A stretch of 6,124 nt of DNA from Candidatus Dormiibacterota bacterium (GCA_003132265.1 PKXE01000168.1:13499-19622), one strand, 5' to 3'; positions 1 through 5,444 are shown, counted from the stretch's first letter. Made by a program: numbers and translations. The notes: a model not told the origin generated them from the sequence alone.

Positions 1-168
1 GGGGCCACCGTCCCGCCACTCGGCCATCTCCCGACCATCGTGGAAAGCATTCGCACCCATCTCGTATCGCTCCCGCCTGAGACCGTGGTGTTCCCGGGCC
101 ACGGCGGCCCCACCTCGATCGGCCGGGAAGCTCCCCTGTACCAGGAGGGGGCGGCGCGCGACTGGTGA
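1..168 (+). CDS. Metallo-beta-lactamase-fold hydrolase, C-terminal end (5' truncated by window edge)
   Basis: Frame 1 is open from the first base to a TGA at 166-168 and encodes the last 55 residues of a protein whose start lies outside the window. The visible part has the layout typical of the end of MBL-fold hydrolases of the glyoxalase II-like group: a helix of the type 'TIVESIRTHL', then 'LPPETVVFPGHGGPTSIGRE'. His34 of the visible part, in the PGHG motif, matches the last metal-ligand histidine of that family. The 'hG(P)xTxIGxE' stretch just before the C-terminus is also characteristic. Family knowledge suggests a cytoplasmic, metal-dependent hydrolase, often of thioesters such as S-lactoylglutathione-like compounds. 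The substrate cannot be read here because the HxHxDH metal motif is upstream of the window. The gene converges on rnhB with only 21 bases between the two stop codons. Confidence 0.8.
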   Translation, partial: GATVPPLGHLPTIVESIRTHLVSLPPETVVFPGHGGPTSIGREAPLYQEGAARDW

Positions 169-189
169 ACTAGGCGAGGGCCCGGGTCA

Positions 190-813
190 TCACCCGTTTG
201 CCCAGGCCACCTGGTCGAAGAGCCCGGGCTGCTCTCCGTGGATGAAGCTCAGGCGGTGGTGGTGGCAGATGCCATGCCGGGAGATAGCGCCGAGGTGGCG
301 GGGAGTCCCGTAGCCCTTGTTGCCCTGCCAGTCGTAGTGGGGGAAATCAGGGTGGAGGTCGCGCATCAAACGGTCCCGGTAGACCTTGGCCACGATCGAC
401 GCGGCCGAGATCGCTGGTACCAGACGATCGCCCCCGACCACACTGTGGTACTGGCGCCCGGTTCTGATCTTGAGGTTGCCGTCCGCCAAGTAGGCCGGGG
501 CCGAGACCTCCTCGATCAGCCGCTCGAAGGCGACCCGATTGGCCCAGCCCACCCCCCGGTCGTTGATGACCGCGACCTCGATGGCGATGACTTGAAGCGC
601 CAACGCCTCCCGGCGGATCAGGGGTTCGATCGTCTCCCGCTGCTTTGCGGAGAGCAGCTTGCTGTCACGGAGCAAGGGATGGCTGAAGCCCGGGGGCAGG
701 ATGACACCGGCAGCCACCAGCGGTCCGGCCAGGGCGCCCCGGCCCACCTCGTCGAGCCCACAGGCGCCAGGCGCGGCCAGTTGCCAGGGCGGGCGGGCTG
801 CGTCGTCGGCCAC
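190..813 (-). CDS. rnhB: Ribonuclease HII
   Basis: A 207-residue protein, the usual size for bacterial RNase HII, which nicks the RNA strand of RNA-DNA hybrids and at single ribonucleotides in duplex DNA during ribonucleotide excision repair. The four acidic catalytic residues are all present: Asp21-Glu22 in the N-terminal 'LDEVGRG' motif, Asp111 in 'ADGN', and Asp147 in 'ASIVAKVYRD'. Gly24-Arg25-Gly26 is the GRG motif, and Tyr168 in 'NKGYGTPRH' matches the conserved Tyr; both read the RNA-DNA junction in this family. 'DSKLLS' (50-55) and 'HRLSF' (186-190) are further family blocks. The start is GTG at 813-811. An in-frame TAG (825-823) lies four codons upstream, so no earlier start is possible, and later starts would remove the catalytic DE. 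No Shine-Dalgarno is seen; a -10-like TAGACT lies six bases upstream, suggesting a leaderless message. The C-terminus holds QPGLF (195-199), which resembles a beta-clamp-binding motif. Confidence 0.96.
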   Translation of the reverse strand: MADDAARPPWQLAAPGACGLDEVGRGALAGPLVAAGVILPPGFSHPLLRDSKLLSAKQRETIEPLIRREALALQVIAIEVAVINDRGVGWANRVAFERLIEEVSAPAYLADGNLKIRTGRQYHSVVGGDRLVPAISAASIVAKVYRDRLMRDLHPDFPHYDWQGNKGYGTPRHLGAISRHGICHHHRLSFIHGEQPGLFDQVAWANG

Positions 814-825
814 GCCCGCAGTCTA
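814..825 (-). promoter_or_regulatory. Putative leaderless promoter -10 box for rnhB
   Basis: Read on the minus strand, TAGACT (825-820) is followed by six bases (GCGGGC) and then the GTG start of rnhB. A TAnnnT box about six to seven bases before the start codon is the arrangement of leaderless promoters known from actinobacteria and some other GC-rich groups, where transcription begins at the first base of the start codon. No Shine-Dalgarno sequence is present. No good -35 hexamer is visible at 16-19 bases' spacing. The box overlaps the in-frame TAG that bounds the ORF, which independently supports the GTG start. Confidence 0.5.
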
Positions 826-840
826 AGCATCGTCCGCCTT

Positions 841-858
841 CCGAGAGGCCCGAGAGGC
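841..858. repeat. Tandem direct repeat, 2 x 9 bp (CCGAGAGGC)
   Basis: CCGAGAGGC occurs at 841-849 and again, identical and directly adjacent, at 850-858. It sits in the divergent intergenic region between rnhB and the carboxyltransferase gene, just upstream of the carboxyltransferase -10 box and across the place where a -35 element would fall. The exact repeat is seen in the sequence. A role as a repressor or activator site is inference; it could also be a chance duplication in GC-rich DNA. Confidence 0.6.
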
Positions 859-873
859 GCCGATATACTCGGC
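859..873. promoter_or_regulatory. Inverted repeat overlying the -10 box (possible operator)
   Basis: GCCGATATACTCGGC is an inverted repeat with perfect 5-bp arms (GCCGA and TCGGC) around a 5-base spacer. The spacer and right arm contain the putative -10 box TATACT (864-869). A protein bound here would block the promoter directly, so this is a candidate operator for the carboxyltransferase-aminotransferase unit. The arms are short, and such repeats arise by chance in GC-rich sequence. Confidence 0.35.
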
Positions 874-879
874 CCTTAG
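864..879 (+). promoter_or_regulatory. Putative -10 box and very short leader for the carboxyltransferase operon
   Basis: TATACT (864-869) is a good match to the bacterial -10 consensus TATAAT. It ends ten bases before the ATG at 880, so transcription would start about 875-880, giving no leader or one of a few bases. There is no Shine-Dalgarno sequence in the CGGCCCTTAG stretch before the ATG. The -35 region (about 839-846) is occupied by the tandem repeat and has only a poor match (TTCCGA with a 19-base spacer). Confidence 0.5.
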
Positions 880-2457
880 ATGAGCATTCCGTCCGAGCCC
901 GCCCGGCCTGAGGGAACGGCGGTTGGGGGTCGCCGGGAGGAGCTGCGTCAGCGTAACTCCGTTGCCCAACTGGGCGGGCCCGCGCGCTACCGGAGCCGGC
1001 TGCCCGACCAGCACAAGCTGCCGGTGCGAGAGAGGCTTCGGCTCTTGTTCGACCCGGCGACGCCTTTTCTGGAGGATGGACTCCTTGCCAACACCGCCTC
1101 CCCCGACGAGATGGGTGCGGATGGAGTGGTCACCGGCGTGGGGACGGTCCACGGCCGACGGGTCTGCGTCGCCGCCAACGACCCCACTGTCAAGGCCGGC
1201 TCCTGGGGACCCCGGACGGTGGAGAAGATCCTTCGGGTCCAGGAACAGGCGGAGCGGCTGCAGGTGCCGCTCTGCTATCTGGTGGACTCAGCTGGCGCTC
1301 GGATCACCGAACAGCGCCAGATGTTTCCGGGCCGGCGCCACGCGGGGCGCATCTTTCACAACCAGGTTCGCCTCAGCGGACAGGTTCCTCAGCCCTGCGC
1401 CCTCTTCGGCCCCAGCGCCGCTGGTGGCGCCTACATCCCAGCCTTCTGCGACGTCACCTTCATGGTCGAAGGCAACGCCTCCATGTACCTGGGATCGCCG
1501 CGGATGGCGGAGGAGGTGGTCGGCGAGCACGTCTCCCTGGAGGAGATGGGTGGGGCCCGCATGCACTGCACGGTGAGCGGCTGCGGCGATTTGCTCTGTC
1601 CGGACGAAGTGGCAGCCATCGAGTCGCTCCGCCGCTACCTCTCCTTCTTTCCCTCCAGTTGGCGGGGAGAGCCTCCGGCCGCCGCAACAAGACCGCCCTT
1701 GAGCCATGCTGACATCGGCGCCCTGCTCCCGGCCGAGTCGACCAAGGGATACGACATCCACCTGGTGCTGGAGGCGCTGTTGGACGGAGGGTCTTTCTTT
1801 GAGATCAAGGCCCTTTACGCCAGGGAGTTGGTCTGCGGGCTGGGCCGCCTGGGCGGCCGCGCCGTCGGGGTCGTGGCCTCGCAACCCGAGCACCAGGGCG
1901 GGGTGCTGTTCGTCGACTCGTCCGACAAGGCGGCCCGCTTCATCAGCCTCTGCGACGCCTTCAACCTGCCGCTCGTCTTCCTCGCCGATGTCCCCGGCTT
2001 CATGATCGGCTCGGCGGTGGAGCGCGAGGGGATCATCCGCCACGGAGCCAAGATGATCGCGGCTCTCAGCTCAGCGACCGTCCCGCGCATCTGTGTCGTA
2101 CTGCGCAAGGCCTACGGGGCCGGGCTCTACGCCATGAGCGGGCCCGCCTTCGAGCCGGAGGCGACCCTGGCGCTCCCGACCGCGGAGATCGCGGTGATGG
2201 GCCCGGAGGCCGCCATCAACGCGGTCTACGCCAAGCGCATCGCCGCCCTGCCTGAAGCCGAACGGCCAGAGTTCGTCGCCAAGCTGCGAGCTGCGTACGT
2301 AGAGGATGTCGACATCTTTCAGCTGGCCTCGGACCTGGTCTTGGACGCCGTCGTCGACCCCCAGGACCTTCGCGACCAGTTGATCTGGCGGCTGGCGGCC
2401 TCGGCCGGCAAGTCGCGCTGGGCGCCCGAACGTCACCATGGAGTGTTTCCGGTCTGA
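880..2457 (+). CDS. Acyl-CoA carboxylase carboxyltransferase (beta) subunit
   Basis: A 525-residue protein, the usual length of the biotin-dependent carboxyltransferase subunit of propionyl-, methylcrotonyl- or other acyl-CoA carboxylases. These transfer carboxyl from carboxybiotin to an acyl-CoA in the cytoplasm. The N-terminal crotonase-like domain (about 30-270) has 'DSAGARITEQ' (136-145), 'FPGRRHAGRIFHNQVRLSG' (149-167) and the 'GPSAAGGAYIPAFCD' block (177-191), whose Ala-Gly-Gly-Ala forms an oxyanion site in relatives. The C-terminal domain has 'DVPGF' (370-374) and 'KAYGAGLYAMSG' (410-421), followed by 'TAEIAVMGPEAAINAVY'. There is no zinc-finger of the AccD acetyl-CoA type. Tyr417 falls where PccB/AccB-type proteins have a specificity-linked Asp, so the motif looks more like the methylcrotonyl-CoA branch. 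The substrate is therefore uncertain. No biotin carboxylase or biotin carrier gene is in view. ATG 880 is chosen for the -10 box next to it; the stop overlaps the next gene's ATG by one base. Confidence 0.95.
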   Translation: MSIPSEPARPEGTAVGGRREELRQRNSVAQLGGPARYRSRLPDQHKLPVRERLRLLFDPATPFLEDGLLANTASPDEMGADGVVTGVGTVHGRRVCVAANDPTVKAGSWGPRTVEKILRVQEQAERLQVPLCYLVDSAGARITEQRQMFPGRRHAGRIFHNQVRLSGQVPQPCALFGPSAAGGAYIPAFCDVTFMVEGNASMYLGSPRMAEEVVGEHVSLEEMGGARMHCTVSGCGDLLCPDEVAAIESLRRYLSFFPSSWRGEPPAAATRPPLSHADIGALLPAESTKGYDIHLVLEALLDGGSFFEIKALYARELVCGLGRLGGRAVGVVASQPEHQGGVLFVDSSDKAARFISLCDAFNLPLVFLADVPGFMIGSAVEREGIIRHGAKMIAALSSATVPRICVVLRKAYGAGLYAMSGPAFEPEATLALPTAEIAVMGPEAAINAVYAKRIAALPEAERPEFVAKLRAAYVEDVDIFQLASDLVLDAVVDPQDLRDQLIWRLAASAGKSRWAPERHHGVFPV

Positions 2458-2459
2458 TG
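2455..2459 (+). other. Stop/start overlap TGATG coupling two genes
   Basis: The TGA stop of the carboxyltransferase (2455-2457) shares its A with the ATG of the aminotransferase (2457-2459). This arrangement usually means translation of the second gene depends on ribosomes ending on the first. A weak GGAG (2440-2443), 13 bases before the ATG, is the only Shine-Dalgarno-like sequence and is further away than usual. No promoter is evident immediately upstream, so the two genes are read as one operon. Confidence 0.8.
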
Positions 2460-3656
2460 AGCTCACTTGATCCGTCCTCGACCGAGTCGCCGCTGCTGCT
2501 CATCCCAGGACCGACCCCGGTCCCGCGGGAAGTGCTGGCCGCACTCGCCCGACCGACCGTGGCGCACAATAGCGCCGCCGCCGCCTCCGACCTCAAGGCG
2601 CTCCAGCTCGGCGTGCTGCGCTCGCTCGGCCACCGTCCAGAGCCAGGGGAGGAGCAGCCCGCCGTCCTGGTGACGGCGGGGAGCGGCACTTCGGCGATGG
2701 AGTCCGCCCTGGTCAACACCGTCGCCCCCGGGGCCAGCGTCGTGGTCGTCAGCCACGGCTTCTTTGGAGACCGGTTCGCCGCCATCGCCAGGGCCCACGG
2801 GGCCGAGGTGGAGCTGGTGAGTTGCGATTGGGGGGAGCAGGTCCCGGTCGAGACTGTCGAGCGAGCCCTGGAGCAGACTGGCGCCAAGGTCCTCACCGCC
2901 ACCCATGTCGATACCGCCAACGGGGTGGCGTCACCCTTCTCGGAGTATGCCCGGGCGGCCAGGGCCCACGATGCCCTCCTGATCTTGGACGCAGTGGCGA
3001 GCGCCGGGGGCATGCCCCTCGAGATGGAAGCTGAGGGAATCGACGTAGTCATAACCGCCTCCCAGAAGGCGCTGGCCATGCCTCCGGGGCTGGCGATCGT
3101 GGTCGCCAGTCGGAGGGCGCTGGAGCTCCGCCGCCAGATGGAGGGACAGGTCAGTTACTTCCTGGATTGGCTCAACTGGTTGCCGCCGATGACGGACCCG
3201 ACCGCCCACTACTTCGCCACGCTGCCCACCAACCTGATCGCCGCCGGGGCGGTAGCGATCGAGATCGCCGAGGGCGAGGGCTGGTCGGAGCGGTTTGCGC
3301 GTCACCGCCAGATGGCGAGGGCGACCCGCCGGGGCCTTCGGGCCATCGGGCTCAACACGGTCAGCGGGGACGAGCTCTTGGGCACCACGGTCTCGGCGCT
3401 GGCGGTTCCCTCAGGCATTACCCCCGCGGCTCTCCGGGTCGAGGTGGCCAAGGAAGGGATCGCGATCGCGGGTGGGCTTGCGGCTTGGAGTCAGACTTCG
3501 ATCCGGATCGGCCACATGGGCGCGACCTCCCTGCCGGAACTCCTCGCCGGGGTGGCCGCTCTGGAACAGGCTCTGCTGCGGCTGGGCGCTCCGGTGGAGC
3601 GGGGTGCCGGGGTGGCGGAGCTGCTCTGCGGCTGGGAAGCCGAGGCGGTGGCGTAG
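2457..3656 (+). CDS. Class V PLP-dependent aminotransferase (alanine/serine-glyoxylate aminotransferase-like)
   Basis: A 399-residue protein with the fold-type I, class V pattern of the alanine-glyoxylate/serine-glyoxylate aminotransferase family, cytoplasmic PLP enzymes that move an amino group from an amino acid to a keto acid. Visible features: 'LIPGPTPVP' (15-23) at the N-terminus; 'TAGSGTSAMESA' (73-84), which cradles the cofactor phosphate; Asp178 in 'LILDAVAS', pairing with the pyridine nitrogen; and Lys204 in 'TASQKALAMPPG', the Schiff-base lysine. 'RIGHMG' (350-355) contains the Arg expected to hold the substrate carboxylate. Two blocks deviate from what I know of AGT/SGT enzymes: 'AHNSA' (36-40) instead of an H-R motif, and 'HVDTANGV' (150-157) instead of 'HxE[TS]STGV'. 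Donor and acceptor therefore cannot be assigned. The gene is translationally coupled to the carboxyltransferase and followed at once by a strong hairpin. Confidence 0.9.
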   Translation: MSSLDPSSTESPLLLIPGPTPVPREVLAALARPTVAHNSAAAASDLKALQLGVLRSLGHRPEPGEEQPAVLVTAGSGTSAMESALVNTVAPGASVVVVSHGFFGDRFAAIARAHGAEVELVSCDWGEQVPVETVERALEQTGAKVLTATHVDTANGVASPFSEYARAARAHDALLILDAVASAGGMPLEMEAEGIDVVITASQKALAMPPGLAIVVASRRALELRRQMEGQVSYFLDWLNWLPPMTDPTAHYFATLPTNLIAAGAVAIEIAEGEGWSERFARHRQMARATRRGLRAIGLNTVSGDELLGTTVSALAVPSGITPAALRVEVAKEGIAIAGGLAAWSQTSIRIGHMGATSLPELLAGVAALEQALLRLGAPVERGAGVAELLCGWEAEAVA

Positions 3657-3658
3657 CC

Positions 3659-3693
3659 CTGGCGCCCGGGGGCTGCTGCGACCCGGGCGTCGG
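3659..3693 (+). terminator. Strong GC-rich hairpin after the aminotransferase stop (putative terminator without T-tract)
   Basis: Two bases after the TAG (3654-3656), CGCCCGGG (3663-3670) and CCCGGGCG (3682-3689) form a perfect 8-bp stem around an 11-base loop. The stem extends outward to about 12 bp (3659-3670 with 3682-3693), including two G-U pairs. No run of T follows, so it is not a classical intrinsic terminator. T-poor hairpins of this type at operon ends are common in GC-rich bacteria and may end transcription or protect the 3' end. Confidence 0.6.
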
Positions 3694-3719
3694 CCTGGCC
3701 TTGCATGAGTAGCGTCCCC

Positions 3720-3740
3720 CGTGCATGGTCCGGCTGCACG
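3720..3740. repeat. Short inverted repeat CGTGCA/TGCACG
   Basis: CGTGCA (3720-3725) and TGCACG (3735-3740) are a perfect 6-bp inverted repeat with a 9-base spacer, in the intergenic region upstream of the membrane protein gene. It could be a second weak hairpin of the preceding operon or a regulator site. The sequence does not decide which. Confidence 0.35.
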
Positions 3741-3773
3741 CCTGAACCGCGTTCTCCCGACCGTTACCGAAGA

Positions 3774-3792
3774 CCTGCGCGATCGTAGCAGG
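3774..3792. repeat. Inverted repeat CCTGC/GCAGG enclosing CGATCG
   Basis: CCTGC (3774-3778) and GCAGG (3788-3792) are perfect 5-bp arms around a 9-base spacer that itself contains the palindrome CGATCG (3780-3785). The element is centred about 40 bases upstream of the putative -10 box of the membrane protein gene, a position typical of activator or repressor sites. A regulatory role is inference only. Confidence 0.3.
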
Positions 3793-3821
3793 GACTTCGC
3801 CTGAGCCTATCTGACCCGACC

Positions 3822-3839
3822 TAGAATCCCCAACCGAGT
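3822..3839 (+). promoter_or_regulatory. Putative -10 box and short leader for the membrane protein gene
   Basis: TAGAAT (3822-3827) closely matches the -10 consensus and ends 12 bases before the ATG at 3840. Transcription would start about 3833-3836, leaving a leader of only about four to seven bases with no Shine-Dalgarno sequence. The box also contains the in-frame TAG (3822-3824) that makes ATG 3840 the first usable ATG. No clear -35 hexamer is visible. The rest of the 183-bp gap (3657-3839) holds the hairpin and two inverted repeats listed separately; I see no gene in it. Confidence 0.45.
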
Positions 3840-5405
3840 ATGTCTGTTGAGAGCGGGGCACCGCCGCCGATCGTAATCCGCCGGTGGGCGCCGGACGGTC
3901 CCACCGTTTTCCTTCTGGCGGTGGCGATCCTGGGCTTCGCGGCCTTCACCGCGCCCCAGTACGATCCCGACTTCTGGTGGCACCTTCGGGTGGGGTTGGA
4001 CATCCTGGCCTCGGGGGTGCCGCTGCACAACGCCTACACCTTCACCGCCGCCACCCATCCCTTCATCACTCAGGAGTGGGGCTCGGAGGTGATCTATGCC
4101 CTGCTTTATCGGGCCCTCGGGATGGACCCGGTGATCCTGCTCATGGCTCTGGTCACCTGGGTGGGACTCGTTTTCGGGGTGATGCGAGCCAATCGCCAGG
4201 GGCTCTCACGCTGGATCCTGGCGCTGGGCGCCGCCCTGGTGGTCATCTCCGGACTCCAGATCTGGGGACCGAGCCCGCAGATGTTCACCTTCGGATTCCT
4301 CGGGATCCTGCTGGTGTTGCTGGACGCCTACCGGCGCCGGCCGAGTCGCTGGCTTTTGGCCTGGCTGGTCCCTCTGTTCGTGGTCTGGGGCAATCTCCAC
4401 GGCGGCTTCCTGATCGGGCTGGGGGTGATCGCGGTTTTCCTCGTGGGCGAGCTGATCAGCAGCTGGCTTGGAGACGAGCACTCGCTTGAGTCGCGACGGC
4501 TCTTCGACCTGGGGCTGGGGCTCGTGCTCTCGGCGCTAGCGGCCATGGTCAACCCCAACGGCCTGGCGCTGTACCTGTACCCCTTGCACCTGCTGCTCAG
4601 CCCGGTCGCTCAGGCGAACCTCAACGAGTGGCAGCCTCCGGACTTCCACGCGCTGGCCTCGCTCCCCGTGCTGGCCCTCCTGCTGAGCACCATTTTGGTG
4701 GCCCGCTGGGCCAGGCACACCCGTCCCGCCGACCTTTTGCTGGCGCTGGCGGGGACCGCCCTGCTCCTCTACGCGGTGCGCAACATCCCGATCTTCGCGA
4801 TCCTGGTTCTGCCGCTCTGGACCGATGGTCTCCAGGGGCTGGCCGACCACGTCCGAACCGCCCGTCGGATGGCCCCGCGGCACCGGCGCCGGCCCGCCCC
4901 GCGCTGGTTTGTGGGCGCGGTGCTGCTCATAGTGGTGCTCACTAGTGCGGTGAGGATCTCCGCCCAGCTGAGCAGTGCCGACAACTACCTTGAAGGGTCC
5001 GTCTACCCAGTCCAGGTGGGAAAGGTCATCTGCGAAGGTCCGCCGGCAAGGGTGTTCGCTCCCTACGGCAGCTCGGGCTGGCTGCTCTACCGGCTGGACC
5101 ACCGCGATCCCTCTGGCCGCGATTGCGCACCGGACCAGCTGTTCATCTTCGGAGAGGTGGACCTGATGGGCCCCAAGGTCTTGAAGCAGTACCTCAGCGC
5201 GGTGTCCGCCGCCTCGGGGACCATGGCGATCCTGAGCCACTATCAGGTGAGCCTGGTGTGGCAGGGGAGGGCGGATCCGTTGACCCGTCTGCTCCAGAAC
5301 CAGCCGGGCTGGATGTGCGTTTTCGCCAACAAAGAGAGCGTGCTTTACGCAAGTCCGGGACACTCCGGTGGTTGGCACGCCCCCCGCAGCGACTGTCCCG
5401 CCTAA
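3840..5405 (+). CDS. Multi-spanning membrane protein with C-terminal exported domain, GT-C glycosyltransferase-like
   Basis: A 521-residue protein I cannot name with certainty. Hydrophobic segments suggest about nine to ten membrane spans: roughly 22-39, 96-115, 125-143, 146-163, 171-184, 190-210, 221-237, 272-288, 297-327 (probably two) and 356-371. A highly basic stretch (339-355) before the last span predicts a cytoplasmic loop and places the C-terminal domain (about 372-521) outside. The first loop carries 'DPDFWWHL' (42-49), 'FTAATHPF' (68-75) and 'QEWGSE' (78-83). Later blocks are 'WGNLHGGF' (183-190), 'NPNG' (238-241), 'NEWQPPDFH' (262-270) and 'RNIP' (314-317). From memory, these blocks recur in uncharacterised bacterial membrane proteins that resemble GT-C glycosyltransferases, where an acidic motif in the first outside loop is catalytic. 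Asp42/Asp44 would be candidates. The only four Cys (398, 429, 493, 519) all lie in the exported domain. The gene appears to be transcribed alone. Confidence 0.85.
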   Translation: MSVESGAPPPIVIRRWAPDGPTVFLLAVAILGFAAFTAPQYDPDFWWHLRVGLDILASGVPLHNAYTFTAATHPFITQEWGSEVIYALLYRALGMDPVILLMALVTWVGLVFGVMRANRQGLSRWILALGAALVVISGLQIWGPSPQMFTFGFLGILLVLLDAYRRRPSRWLLAWLVPLFVVWGNLHGGFLIGLGVIAVFLVGELISSWLGDEHSLESRRLFDLGLGLVLSALAAMVNPNGLALYLYPLHLLLSPVAQANLNEWQPPDFHALASLPVLALLLSTILVARWARHTRPADLLLALAGTALLLYAVRNIPIFAILVLPLWTDGLQGLADHVRTARRMAPRHRRRPAPRWFVGAVLLIVVLTSAVRISAQLSSADNYLEGSVYPVQVGKVICEGPPARVFAPYGSSGWLLYRLDHRDPSGRDCAPDQLFIFGEVDLMGPKVLKQYLSAVSAASGTMAILSHYQVSLVWQGRADPLTRLLQNQPGWMCVFANKESVLYASPGHSGGWHAPRSDCPA

Positions 5406-5444
5406 GCATTTCCCCGACGCACGACAAGTGGACTGGAACGCGCC

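Noticed and set aside
164..194. GGTGA...TCACC arms with GGGCCC/CCCGGG in between, at the MBL/rnhB convergent stops.
   Set aside because: The arms are only 5 bp, overlap the stop codons, and have a long spacer with no T-run. This is too weak to call a terminator.
238..879. A 213-codon open frame on the plus strand, ending with TAG directly before the ATG at 880.
   Set aside because: It is antisense to nearly all of rnhB, whose catalytic motifs are clear. Its product is repetitive in Asp, Val, Gly and Pro with no recognisable domain, as expected for a shadow frame in GC-rich DNA.
1288..2043. A 251-codon open frame on the minus strand inside the carboxyltransferase gene.
   Set aside because: It is fully antisense to conserved carboxyltransferase motifs; a shadow frame of high-GC coding sequence.
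2216..3079. A 287-codon open frame on the minus strand across the carboxyltransferase-aminotransferase junction.
   Set aside because: It is antisense to two well-supported genes, and its Ala/Ser/Arg/Pro-rich product has no recognisable family.
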